Origin: Candidatus Binatia bacterium
Lineage (GTDB): Bacteria > Desulfobacterota > Binatia > HRBIN30 > BPIQ01
DNA: 64,000 bases
NCBI GenBank assembly: GCA_026004195.1
Contig: BPIQ01000005.1
Location: forward strand, 1-64,000
Reading direction: 5' to 3'
In this document: positions 26,395 to 35,596 of the stretch, in pieces
Layout of the letters: each line of letters opens with the position of its first letter
Position numbering within the stretch: the first letter of the stretch is position 1
Notes under the pieces: model-generated
Told to the model about the DNA's origin: nothing
Database searches by the model: none
What the model saw: only the letters and a program-made list of their open reading frames with translations
Position numbers and translations under genes: made by a program

Positions 26395-27085
26395 CCCCTC
26401 GGACGCGACGGAGCGCGTCCCTCCGGTCGGGTTCGCGGCTGCCGCGGACGTCGATCCGCGGGCGCAAACGGCGTACCCGATCGCGGCCGCGTCGATTCGC
26501 CCCTGGCACGATCCCCCCGGACGCGACGGAGCGCGTCCCTCCGGGCCGGGTTCGCGGATGCCGCGGACGTCGATCCTCGGGCGCAAAGGGCGAACCCAAC
26601 CCGGCCGCGTCGATTGCCCCTCCTCCCCCCGGACGCGACGGAGCGCGTCCCTCCGGATGCGGCCGTGGTGATCGGAGGGCCACGCTCTGTCGTGGCCGTG
26701 TGTTCGTGCGTGGCACGATCCCCCCGGACGCGACGGAGCGCGTCCCTCCGGCCCGGGTTCGCGGATGCCGCGGACGTCGATCCTCGGGCGCAAACGGCGA
26801 ACCCAATCCGGCCGCGTCGATTGCCCCTCCTCCCCCCGGACGCGACGGAGCGCGTCCCTCCGGATGCGGCCGTGGTGATCGGCCACCCTCCCTCCGGGCC
26901 ACGCTCTGTCGTGGCCGTGTGTTCGTGCGTGGCACGATCCCCCCGGACGCGACGGAGCGCGTCCCTCCGGCCCGGCCTCGCGGATGCCGCGGACGTCGAT
27001 CCTCGGGCGCAAACGGCGAACCCAATCCGGCCGCGTCGATTGCCCCTCCTCCCCCCGGACGCGACGGAGCGCGTCCTTCCGGCCC
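26395..27085. repeat. Repeat cluster 5: seven A(-) and two B(+) hairpins in tandem units
   Basis: A hairpins on the minus strand start at 26401, 26519, 26631, 26726, 26838, 26945 and 27057. Three intervals are exactly 112 bp and carry a conserved spacer (TTCGCGGATGCCGCGGACGT ... CCGCGTCGATTGCCCCTCCT). The other intervals hold B on the plus strand: near 26668 in full, and near 26893 with an insertion before it. This is the largest A cluster and lies between two minus-strand genes. It produces many false GRDGARPS-type frames on both strands. Confidence 0.93.
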
Positions 27086-27102
27086 GGGGGATCTCCCGGA
27101 AT

Positions 27103-30100
27103 TCAAAGAGGCGTGCAGGCCGGGCCCTGCGAGAGGGCAATCACACCGCGGGTGATGTCGGTTCCGGTCACGCGCCCGTTTCCGTCGGAATCCGCCGCAG
27201 GGCATTCGTCGAGGAGCAAGTCTCCGCCGAGAATCCGAACGCACTGCGTGATCTCCGTGCCGGTCACACGCCCGCTCCGGTCGCAGTCACAGGCACAGGC
27301 AGCACCCTCGACATCGACCTCGACGCTCACCTCCTGGGAACCGCCCTCGAGGCTTGCGAACGTGATCGAACCCACGTGACGTCCCGGCGGGAGTCCGTTG
27401 CCAACGAAGCGAACGGTAACCTCCGCGGGGGTGTTTCCCGACGACGGGACGATTTCGATCCAGGGCTCGCTCGCCAGAGCGTCCCAGCCGAGCACGACAT
27501 CCTCGTTCTCGTTCTCGACGCTCAGAGCGACTTCCGTCACCCCGGCCTCGGGGTCGAAGCTCACGACGGCGGGCGCCACGGTCAGACGGTCCGCGGGCGG
27601 CGGCAACTCGTCGAGCGAGGCCACCACGGTCACTTCCACCGTGTCTTCCGCGACGCCGCCCTCCCCGTCGTCCGCGCGGAACGTGAGCACGTGCGTGCCC
27701 ACGGAAAGCTCCGTGACGGACAGCTCCGCACCGGTGCCGAGAAGCCCGTCCAGGCTCGAGAGCCAGCTCACCTGCTCGCCGTCCATCGAGCCCGTGTCCA
27801 CGTCGAAGGCTTCGCCCCGGAGCACGAGCGTCTGGCCCACGGAAAGCACCGCATCTTCTGCGGGCTCGAGAATTTCCGCCGTCGGGATGCGGTTCGGTAC
27901 GGTGAACGACCCGTCGGAATCGTCGTGGGCCGTGTGGATCCCGTCGCTCGCCCAGACACGGAAGCGGCCCGCGTTCGTGCGGCTCACGTTGAGAGCGTCG
28001 AGGTCGAGAGTCGTCGAGGTCACGTTCTGGGCGACCATTTCCCAGTTGTCGCCGTCGTCGGGACTGTACTGTACGTTGAACGTGAGGCTGTCGCCGTCCG
28101 GGTCCTCGGCCTCCCAACTCACGCGAACCGTAGGCTCGTCGAGAACCTCGCCGCCGTTCGGTTCCAGAACCCGGACCGTGGGATCTCCGGCCCCGGCGCT
28201 CACGCTCGCGAGAAGCCCCGCCGGCCCCTCGATGTCCACGCGCGTCGTTCCCGAAACGAACGGGACGAGCTCGTGGATGAAAAGGAATTCCACGTCTCGG
28301 TCGGGGTCTTCCGGGGTGGTGCCCGACCGACCGTCCTCGGCCACACGCGGAGTGAAGGGATAGCGGGCCAGCTCCTGCCCGCCGCTTCCCCGCAGCACGA
28401 TGGCGTAGTCCCCGGGGACGCGCTCCGCGAACTCGTCCGCGTCCGGGATCACGAAAAGCGGCTCGAGAACGACGGTCCCGTCACGCGGGTCGATGGTTCC
28501 GACCACGAGAAGTCGGTCCACGACCTCGCCCGTGCCCGCGCCGGCTCCCGTGGGAGACCCGGACTGGTAGAAGGTCATCAGGTTCTCGTACGTGAAATCG
28601 CTCACCCACTGGTAGTCGCAGTACGTCATCACGTCTCGCCAGTTCGGCGTGTAGATGTCCCGCGTCACGATATCGAAGCCGTAGATGGCCCTCGGGCCCG
28701 AAAGTACGGGGCTGATCCGACCTCGCGGGTAGGGGAAAGGTGCTCCCGCCCTCGCCCCGCAAAACTCCGCATGGAAGCGTCCCCAGGCGTGGGCGAGTTC
28801 GTGCCCCCCGTACCAGTCTCCGTAGTTTCCGTCGGTGTCCCAGGCGAAGCGGCCGGGCCCCGTGGGCCCCGTAGGACCCGAGGCGACCGAGCTCGGGATT
28901 CCCAGCGCACAGCCGCGCATGAAACCTCCGCCGTCGCTCACGAGACCGTAGTAACGGGTCTCGCGGGAGATTCGCCGGGTGAAGACGAGATCCCAGAGCT
29001 TTTTGGCCGCGAGGAAATTGTTCACCCGCCCGCACGACGGCAGGCCACGCCCGAAAAAGTGCGTCCGCAGGAGCACGTCGATGCGCCTGACCGGAAAGGC
29101 CCGGCGCATCCACACGACGAACTGTGCGCGTTCGGCGTCCGACGGCACGTGCACGCCGTTTTGCGAGTAGGCGACCTTGTAGACGACCAGGGACTGCGTC
29201 GGCACGGTCTCGAACACGACCGTCTCCCGGAGCACGTTGTTGGCGAAAGCAGCCTCGGGCGGGCTCCCGAAGGGGTTGAGCTCGGCCGTGAGCACGACCG
29301 TACCCTCGCGGAAGCGGCTCGGCAGGGCAAAGAGAAAAGCGTGGTTTCGTTGCGCGCGGTTGGGAGCCGGTCGAACGACGATGCTGCCGCGGGGATTGAG
29401 AGGCTCGAGAACCACGGAGTCGGCGCCGCGCTCGACGCGGAGTCTCGCGGTGGTGCGGAAAAAGCCGCTCTCGGAATGGACGTGAAAACGCACGAACGTG
29501 CGCTTGCCCGTCACGAGACGCACGCTGTTCTGGAGGTCCTGGATTGCCTGCGAGACCTCGAGGGCGTCGGCGACGAGGTCCACGGCCGGGGTCGGGGTTC
29601 GCGTCGGCGTGCGTGTCGGTGTCCGGGTAGGCGTCGGCGTACGCGTGGGGGTGCGGGTCGGCGTGAACGTGCGCGTGGGCGTGAAGGTGCGCGTGGGCGT
29701 GAAGGTCCTCGTGGGGGTACGTGTGAAGGTGCGGGTCGGCGTGCGCGTGGGCTCCGGAGCGCAAGGGCACTGGAGCGCGCACTCGTTGGCGGCAACTTCC
29801 GCGCAAAGCTCGTCCCACTCGAGCGTGCAGCAGTCGGGGACGACCTCGCAGACGCAGGACTGGCACACGGAAACCTCGCAGCCCGCCTCGGCGTGCGCGC
29901 TGCAGCAATCCGCGAGAGACGAGGTCGGTGTAGGGGTCGGTGTTTCCCCGCCTCCCGTGCACACGACGAGCCCCCACTCGAAAAGCGTGCCCGGCTGGCT
30001 CCCGCCGTTCAGGATGCGGAGAGTCCAGGTGCCGAGGGGGTTTTCCCCGTCGAACACCGAAAGAGGCTGACTCGGCCGGTGGGGAAGCGCGTCGGTGGGG

Positions 30101-31032
30101 GGACACGGAAGCGAGGTCGGTGCTTCGTCGTCGAGGTCCACGTCGAAGTCGGCCACGGGACCACAGATGTTGTCGAGAAGAGCCGTCTCGGTCCCCTGGG
30201 GACTCCGGAGCCGGATCTCGAGATCGCCGACCGACGGATGGTCGCCGATCAGGAAAATCACGTCCACGTCGGTGATCGGGCCTCCCGAGGGGACGGAAAG
30301 GCTCGACTGCGTGGTTCCGCTCGTGATCGTCCTCGGCAGGTCCTCGGCGAAGTACTCGACGCACTCCTGTTCGCCCACCGTGGGCGTGGGAGTCACGTCC
30401 GAGGTCGTCGGGGTGGCCGTCGGCGGGGCGGAGCCCGCCTCGAGGTCCATGATCAGGACGATGAGACCGAGGCAATCGTCGGAGCCTTCCTGGCCGTCCA
30501 TCTGCAACGTGTACGGGCCCGGCGGACCGAAAAGAGGGCTCAGGTCGAACGTGTGGATGTCCCAGAGCCCGTGTCCCCCGCGGCCCGTGCCGGCCGAAGG
30601 AACCGAAACCCCGTCCCAGAGCGAAGCGGTGTCGGCAATCTCGACGTTCCCGAAAGCCGACTGGAAGGTCAGGTTCGAATCCGAAAAGTTCGCCTGGCCG
30701 TCGCCGACGTGTAGCTGGGCCGAGACGGCCCCTCCCGAAAAGTTGATTCCAGCGAGCGTCGCGTGCCAGCCCGGGTCCTCCCCCGGAAACCCCTCGGGGT
30801 TGCTCGAGTCGTTCCCCTCGAAGAAAACGAGGTCCCGGTCGTTCGCCGGATTGCCGTCGTCGAAAAGGACGACGAGCGAAGCTCCGTTCCCGCTGTGACC
30901 CGATTTGGCGGAAAGGCCCGCGACCGTGTACGAGCCGTTGCCCGCGACGATGTTCGTCACGTCGGCACGGAACGCCCGACTCGAGCCTGCTCCCCAGCAG
31001 TTCGTCGTCGCTTCCCCGATCGCCGTGCCCAC
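27103..31032 (-). CDS. Giant secreted metzincin-type protease with P domain and dockerin-like tail
   Basis: The main frame is 1,309 residues; the true start is at 31304 beyond two frameshifts. In order there is a DUF3344-like beta domain (about 1-205), a Pro/Thr linker, and a proprotein-convertase P domain (about 225-365). A Cys-rich module (CCSAHAEAGC ... CCTLEWDELC) and a TRTPTRTFTPTRT linker follow. The protease domain has HELAHAWGRFH at about 743-753, a full HExxHxxGxxH zinc site, and the Met-turn DVMTYC about 45 residues later. Then come Ig-like and FN3-like domains, a BACON-like domain and a Ca-binding dockerin-like pair (DCDRSGRVTG, DSDGNGRVTG). It probably degrades extracellular protein, with the tail for attachment. 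Confidence 0.82.
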   Translation of the reverse strand: MGTAIGEATTNCWGAGSSRAFRADVTNIVAGNGSYTVAGLSAKSGHSGNGASLVVLFDDGNPANDRDLVFFEGNDSSNPEGFPGEDPGWHATLAGINFSGGAVSAQLHVGDGQANFSDSNLTFQSAFGNVEIADTASLWDGVSVPSAGTGRGGHGLWDIHTFDLSPLFGPPGPYTLQMDGQEGSDDCLGLIVLIMDLEAGSAPPTATPTTSDVTPTPTVGEQECVEYFAEDLPRTITSGTTQSSLSVPSGGPITDVDVIFLIGDHPSVGDLEIRLRSPQGTETALLDNICGPVADFDVDLDDEAPTSLPCPPTDALPHRPSQPLSVFDGENPLGTWTLRILNGGSQPGTLFEWGLVVCTGGGETPTPTPTSSLADCCSAHAEAGCEVSVCQSCVCEVVPDCCTLEWDELCAEVAANECALQCPCAPEPTRTPTRTFTRTPTRTFTPTRTFTPTRTFTPTRTPTRTPTPTRTPTRTPTRTPTPAVDLVADALEVSQAIQDLQNSVRLVTGKRTFVRFHVHSESGFFRTTARLRVERGADSVVLEPLNPRGSIVVRPAPNRAQRNHAFLFALPSRFREGTVVLTAELNPFGSPPEAAFANNVLRETVVFETVPTQSLVVYKVAYSQNGVHVPSDAERAQFVVWMRRAFPVRRIDVLLRTHFFGRGLPSCGRVNNFLAAKKLWDLVFTRRISRETRYYGLVSDGGGFMRGCALGIPSSVASGPTGPTGPGRFAWDTDGNYGDWYGGHELAHAWGRFHAEFCGARAGAPFPYPRGRISPVLSGPRAIYGFDIVTRDIYTPNWRDVMTYCDYQWVSDFTYENLMTFYQSGSPTGAGAGTGEVVDRLLVVGTIDPRDGTVVLEPLFVIPDADEFAERVPGDYAIVLRGSGGQELARYPFTPRVAEDGRSGTTPEDPDRDVEFLFIHELVPFVSGTTRVDIEGPAGLLASVSAGAGDPTVRVLEPNGGEVLDEPTVRVSWEAEDPDGDSLTFNVQYSPDDGDNWEMVAQNVTSTTLDLDALNVSRTNAGRFRVWASDGIHTAHDDSDGSFTVPNRIPTAEILEPAEDAVLSVGQTLVLRGEAFDVDTGSMDGEQVSWLSSLDGLLGTGAELSVTELSVGTHVLTFRADDGEGGVAEDTVEVTVVASLDELPPPADRLTVAPAVVSFDPEAGVTEVALSVENENEDVVLGWDALASEPWIEIVPSSGNTPAEVTVRFVGNGLPPGRHVGSITFASLEGGSQEVSVEVDVEGAACACDCDRSGRVTGTEITQCVRILGGDLLLDECPAADSDGNGRVTGTDITRGVIALSQGPACTPL

Positions 31033-31304
31033 GACCGGAACGCCAGTCGAGCGTGACGCTCTCGTTGTCGTAGACCGCTCCCGCGACCGGAGTTGTCGAT
31101 CCCGTGCCAGTAGAGGAACGCCTTGCGCACGGCCCCGTTCACGCCCGCGAGCGAAATCGTCCCGCTACCTCCGCCCGTCCCCGCGATCCCTGCCGAAGTC
31201 CAGTCGACGCCGCTTTCCGTTCGCACGTTCCGTACGGGATCGGCCAGCGCGGGAACGGCGAAAAGAACGATGGCGAGCAGGGTTCCTTTCCACGACGGTC
31301 GCAT
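31033..31304 (-). pseudogene. Signal peptide and start of the metzincin gene, two frameshifts
   Basis: ATG 31304 begins MRPSWKGTLLAIVLFAVPALA, a signal peptide, then GTISLAGVNGAVRKAFLYWHGIDNSG. Removing one base at 31086 continues AGAVYDNESVTLD, and removing one at 31045 continues GVPVVGTAIGEATTNCWG, which is the start of the main frame. The restored text is a normal DUF3344-like opening. The gene is therefore one protein of about 1,400 residues, broken here by two one-base additions 41 bp apart. Confidence 0.75.
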
Positions 31305-31546
31305 AGGGCGTCCCCGGACCGTTGCCCTGCTCGAGGTCGGCTCCCCCCGAAGGGAACAAGGCAGCGAGCCAGGAGCCCTCGCTACATCACTTCACCCGAC
31401 CGTGTCAATGCCTAGAAAAATTTTCGTCTTTTTTCTGTCCTTTCGCCGTTACATTCCCGATGACTTGCTATTTCTCGCCCTCGAGTGCGACGACTTCCTA
31501 CGAAAGCGTAACTCTTCGATCCCTTTGCTTTTTCTCTTCCGCCTCT
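31305..31546. promoter_or_regulatory. AT-richer spacer with candidate promoter for the metzincin gene
   Basis: On the minus strand a perfect TTGACA (31403-31408) lies about 100 bp before the ATG; a -10 is only weak (near TGTAGC, 31381-31388). The rest of the region (CCTAGAAAAATTTTCGTC, then a T6 run) is notably AT-rich and may also terminate nearby transcripts. Confidence 0.4.
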
Positions 31547-34500
31547 TCACTCCGGAGCGCCGCCGAGAATCCAGAGACGAATGGCTTCCACGTCGAGCGG
31601 GTCGAGCGCCGTGGCGATCGGCATCCGACTCCCGACGCGCGGCGTGTCCGCCGCCACTTTCTCGAAAAGATAGCTCCCGTCCGGATTTCCCGGGTCGACG
31701 AGAACGCCCTGGACCTGCGTGCTCGGCACGCGTACGAGCTCCCCGAAGGCGAGCCCCGGCTCGAGGTCGAGTCCCGCCGCTCCGTCTCCGATGTGGCAGT
31801 TCGCGAGCGCGCAGCTCGCGTCGAAGATGGGCTGGATTTCCTGCGACAGCGAGGGCACACGGGGAACCAGGGGCGCGACCGAGCCCTCGAGCTCGACGAG
31901 GACGGGATCGCCGCCGACGACGAGCGTCCCTTCGGGAATCGTGGCCACGTCGACGAGCTTGAGGGAGCCGGTTTTCGGGTCGAGGGGCGCACCGTCCGTC
32001 GTGAAAGGACCTTTTTCCGCGGGGCCCGTCGTAAGGCGCGCCGGGAGCAAGGTCTCGACGGCGCCGCCCAGGGCGATCTGCACGAACGTCACCGAAAGCT
32101 CGATTTCGCCCGTTTCCCGGTCGATCGTCCCCGTCCCGTCTTCCCGTAGCACGATGTCGACGTCACCGAACTGGTCCCCGGGGATCGTGATCGTCTCGAA
32201 CTCGCTCGCCGGGATCGTGATCCGCGGGCCGACGATCCGGATCGGGATCGGAGCGGGGGGATCGAGAAGAACGGACTCGATCACGCCGAGCGCCGGATCC
32301 GAAAGAACGAAGCGCATGCGGGCGAAAAAGGTCGTCCGGAATCCACGGGCGGGGGGAGCGGGCGGAGGAGGAGGCGGCGGGAGGTCTTCGTTCGCGATTT
32401 TCGCCCCCTCGGCAATCCAGCGCCGAATCTCGGAGATCACTCGGCCCGGAAGCGGTGTGGCGGGCGGCGGCGGCATCACGTCGCCGAAACGCGGGGCGAC
32501 GAGTTTCTCGAGTAGGTAGCTACCGTCCGGGTTTCCGGGATCGACGAGAAGGGAGTCCACCTGCGAGCTCCGCACGCCTTCGCCTTCCGCTCCGAAAAGG
32601 TGCTCGATGCTTTCCTGGACGATCGAAAGGTCGAGTCCCGCGTCGGGATTCTCCCCGCCGTGACAGGGAAGACACGCGGCGGAAAAGATCGGCTGGATGT
32701 CGAGGTTCAGGAAAAGAGGAGGCCGTGGTTCGGTCACGGGCTCGAAGAGCACTTCGTTCGCGACGACGTAGAACTCGCCCGCGTCGAGCACCTCGTTCCG
32801 GAAACCGTCCCCCGCCATGGCGTTCGAGATCACGTCGAACCTGCCGTCCCCGTCGGCATCCCCGAGCGCGAGGCCGTAGCCGAACATGTCGTTCGCGTCA
32901 CCTCCGCGGATCTGAACCAGACGAAGGTCGTCGGGCGGAAGGAGGAGGTCGATTCGCGCGGGCCAGGAGGGCGCACCGAAAAGGATGTCCACCACACCCG
33001 AACCCGGGCGGAACGTTCCCTCCGAATCCCTCGTCCCGAGCTGGGGCGACGCGTCCCAGAGGTCGTCGATCCCGTCACCGTCCATGTCGGCCACGACGAG
33101 CGTATCGCCGGAAATGCTACCCTTGCGGCGGCCGTAAATCGTCGTGATCCCCGGGCCCGGGGAAGCCAGATCGAGGGCCTGCCCGCGACGGGCGGCGACG
33201 TCGAAGACGACGTACGTGCGTCCCGTCGAGGAGCCGCGGTCGCTGCCGGCACCACCGGGGCCGGAGGCTTGGAGCGAGCCCACCACGAGGTCGGGGGCGC
33301 CGTCACCGTCGAGATCACCCGCGGCGAGTTCCTCCCCCGCCACGTCGGAGGGCTCGGCGCCGTAGAGCACGAGACGCCGATCGGCCGGGATATCGGCCAC
33401 GTTTTCTTCGGCGGAGAACGGCCCGAAGAGCACGTACACTTCCCCGGCGTCCGGTCTTTCGTTCCCGGGACCGTCGCCGCCGGCGAGAAACGTCCCTTCG
33501 ATCTGGCTCGAGCCGCGTGCGAGTCCCGCCGCTACGGCGAGGTCGTCCCTCCCGTCTCGATCGAAATCCTCGGCCAGGATCGTAGAGCCGAAATGATCGC
33601 CCGGATCGACACCGTAAAGCACCCCGAGACGGATTTCTCCGGGCTCGGCGAGATCGATCCGATCGGGCAGGCTCTGGCCGCCGAAGACCACGTAGACGGC
33701 GCCCCGGTCGCTTTCGGGCTCCTGCCCGTCGGCCTGGTCCGCACCCAGGAGGAGATCCCGGTGGCCGTCTCCGTCGACGTCTCCCGTGGCGACCCAGACG
33801 CCGAGCCGATCCCCGGCCTGTTTTCCGGAAATCGCCACCACGCCTTCGGGGCTTCCGGCGAGGTCGATCGTGCGTGGCCGGGCGGCCCGCCCCCGGTAGA
33901 CGAAAACTGCGCCCGCGTTCGGTCGGTCTCCCGAAAAGCCGTCGTAATTTTGTGCGCCGACGACGATGTCGTCGAAACCGTCCTCGTCGAGGTCGGCCAC
34001 CGTGGCCTTCACTCCGAAAAGATCGCCGGCTCGCGCTCCCATGATGGTCGTGATGTCGCCGCTCTCGGGCGCGTTCACGCGCACGCCCTCGATTCGTCCG
34101 TCCCCGTAGTAGATGTGCACCTCTCCCGAATCCCTCCGGTCACCCTCCGGCCCGCTGTCGGCCAGCATCGGACAGGCCACGAAATCCCCGAACCCGTCGC
34201 CGTCGAAATCTCCGAACTCGACCGGCATGCCGACCGACCCTCCGCCCGGCTCCGAGTTGAAGACGGAAAGCTGGTGAGGCTGGCTCGTGTCCCGGACGTC
34301 GTAGGGTACGCCGCGAACGGGGCGCGGGCCCGAGGGAGTGGGGGACGCCGGGGGCGTCGGAGACGGAGAGGGGGTGGGCGGAAGGGTCGGAGTCGACGTC
34401 GGAGAAGGCGGTGTGGCGGTCGGCGTGGGCCGCAGCGGCGTCGCCGTCGCCGAGGACTCCGCGAGCGTCGGCGCAGGAGAAGCCTCCTTCCCGTTGTCGT

Positions 34501-34651
34501 CGCAGCCCCAGGCGAGGAACAAAAACAGAAGAGCCGGCAAGACCGCGGAGATCTTCTTCCTCGTCCCCCCGGTCGCTCTCTCCCGTCTCCCCTCCTCCGG
34601 ATCTCTCGGCACCCCGCTCGCCTCTTTCGGCGTCGTTCGCTCCACGGTCAT
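31547..34651 (-). CDS. FG-GAP seven-blade propeller lipoprotein with two heme-c-type motifs
   Basis: About 1,034 residues. A lipoprotein signal ends LLFLFLAWGC (Cys50), and a roughly 60-residue Pro/Thr linker follows. Seven FG-GAP repeats then give seven DxDxDGxxD calcium loops (DFDGDGFGD, DLDEDGFDD, DVDGDGHRD, DFDRDGRDD, DLDGDGAPD, DMDGDGIDD, DADGDGRFD), an integrin-alpha-like propeller. After it is CLPCH (about residue 659), a CxxCH heme site, and near the end CALANCH (about residue 945), an atypical Cx4CH. Both are followed by LLVDPGNPDGSYL(L/F)EK, marking a repeated cytochrome-like domain. GTG 34645 is an equally good start. It could pass electrons at the surface or bind a ligand. Confidence 0.82.
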   Translation of the reverse strand: MTVERTTPKEASGVPRDPEEGRRERATGGTRKKISAVLPALLFLFLAWGCDDNGKEASPAPTLAESSATATPLRPTPTATPPSPTSTPTLPPTPSPSPTPPASPTPSGPRPVRGVPYDVRDTSQPHQLSVFNSEPGGGSVGMPVEFGDFDGDGFGDFVACPMLADSGPEGDRRDSGEVHIYYGDGRIEGVRVNAPESGDITTIMGARAGDLFGVKATVADLDEDGFDDIVVGAQNYDGFSGDRPNAGAVFVYRGRAARPRTIDLAGSPEGVVAISGKQAGDRLGVWVATGDVDGDGHRDLLLGADQADGQEPESDRGAVYVVFGGQSLPDRIDLAEPGEIRLGVLYGVDPGDHFGSTILAEDFDRDGRDDLAVAAGLARGSSQIEGTFLAGGDGPGNERPDAGEVYVLFGPFSAEENVADIPADRRLVLYGAEPSDVAGEELAAGDLDGDGAPDLVVGSLQASGPGGAGSDRGSSTGRTYVVFDVAARRGQALDLASPGPGITTIYGRRKGSISGDTLVVADMDGDGIDDLWDASPQLGTRDSEGTFRPGSGVVDILFGAPSWPARIDLLLPPDDLRLVQIRGGDANDMFGYGLALGDADGDGRFDVISNAMAGDGFRNEVLDAGEFYVVANEVLFEPVTEPRPPLFLNLDIQPIFSAACLPCHGGENPDAGLDLSIVQESIEHLFGAEGEGVRSSQVDSLLVDPGNPDGSYLLEKLVAPRFGDVMPPPPATPLPGRVISEIRRWIAEGAKIANEDLPPPPPPPAPPARGFRTTFFARMRFVLSDPALGVIESVLLDPPAPIPIRIVGPRITIPASEFETITIPGDQFGDVDIVLREDGTGTIDRETGEIELSVTFVQIALGGAVETLLPARLTTGPAEKGPFTTDGAPLDPKTGSLKLVDVATIPEGTLVVGGDPVLVELEGSVAPLVPRVPSLSQEIQPIFDASCALANCHIGDGAAGLDLEPGLAFGELVRVPSTQVQGVLVDPGNPDGSYLFEKVAADTPRVGSRMPIATALDPLDVEAIRLWILGGAPE

Positions 34652-34783
34652 CTCCTTTCTTCGGTCGAATCCGCGCTCCGAAAGCATTCGCCCGCTCGGC
34701 TCACGACCGTGCCATCTTCTCCACCCGCCGCATCGTGTCCCCTCCTGCTGCCCGCCCGCGTCTCTTTCCCTCGGCCCGCTCCT

Positions 34784-35596
34784 TCAGGCGTTCGTGACCT
34801 CCACGGCGTCGATCGTTCTCTTCTTCGTGCTGCGCCGCATGAGTCCCGGAGCGAGAGCGTGCACCACGTATCCCGCGGCGATCCTCCGGGGGAACGTGAT
34901 TTCGTACTTGCCCTGCTCGAGTGCGCGAAAGATCGCTTCCACGAGCGGTTCCGGCGGAACCATCATACGCTTGGCTACGGGAGGCATCCTCCGGAGCGCC
35001 TCTTCGTCGAAGAAGTCCGTACGGATCGAACCGGGGCACACGGTGAGCACGTGGACGCCCAGGTCTTCCACTTCCATGGAAAGCGTTTCCGCGAGCCCCA
35101 CCATGGCGAACTTCGAGGCCACGTAGGCGCTCTCGTCCGGCACGGGAAGCTTTCCGGCGACCGAAGCCAGGAAAACGATCCACCCGGTGCGGCGCTCGAC
35201 CATCCGCGGGAGGAGCGCCTTCGTCCAGTAGACGCTCCCGAAAAAGTTCACCTGCATCATACGCTCCATGTCCTCGACGTCCCACTCGAGGAACCGGCGG
35301 TGCCGGCCGTAGCCCGCGTTGTTGACGAGAAGCTCCACGCGGCCGAAACGCTCGAGGACTCTTTCGGCCGCCCGGCCGACTTGCCCCCGGTCCGCGACGT
35401 CGCACGGAAGGACGAGTGCCTCCGAGCCGAGCGCTTCGATCTCGCGGGCCAGCGCCTCGAGGAGCTCCACGCGTCTTGCCACGAGCGCCACGCGCGCCCC
35501 GCGGCGAGCGAGACCGAGGGCCAGGAGTCTTCCGATCCCGCTCGAGGCCCCGGTCACGACGGCGACGAGATCACGGTAGGAAACGAGCTTTTTCAT
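34784..35596 (-). CDS. Short-chain dehydrogenase/reductase
   Basis: A 270-residue classical SDR with TGASSGIG near the N-terminus, RR in the cofactor loop (NADP-type), NNAG, LASVAG for Ser and YVASK for Tyr and Lys. ATG 35596 follows AGGAAAGG and overlaps the stop of the TetR gene (35593-35596), so the two are coupled. A long basic C-terminal helix with SxKK ends the protein. Such SDRs near a TetR often act on hydrophobic alcohols, fatty acyl or sterol-like substrates; the reaction is not determined. Confidence 0.87.
   Translation of the reverse strand: MKKLVSYRDLVAVVTGASSGIGRLLALGLARRGARVALVARRVELLEALAREIEALGSEALVLPCDVADRGQVGRAAERVLERFGRVELLVNNAGYGRHRRFLEWDVEDMERMMQVNFFGSVYWTKALLPRMVERRTGWIVFLASVAGKLPVPDESAYVASKFAMVGLAETLSMEVEDLGVHVLTVCPGSIRTDFFDEEALRRMPPVAKRMMVPPEPLVEAIFRALEQGKYEITFPRRIAAGYVVHALAPGLMRRSTKKRTIDAVEVTNA

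Noticed and set aside
26614-30714. A 1,366-codon open frame on the plus strand.
   Set aside because: It begins in repeat cluster 5 and is antisense to the metzincin gene, whose domains and signal peptide are clear.
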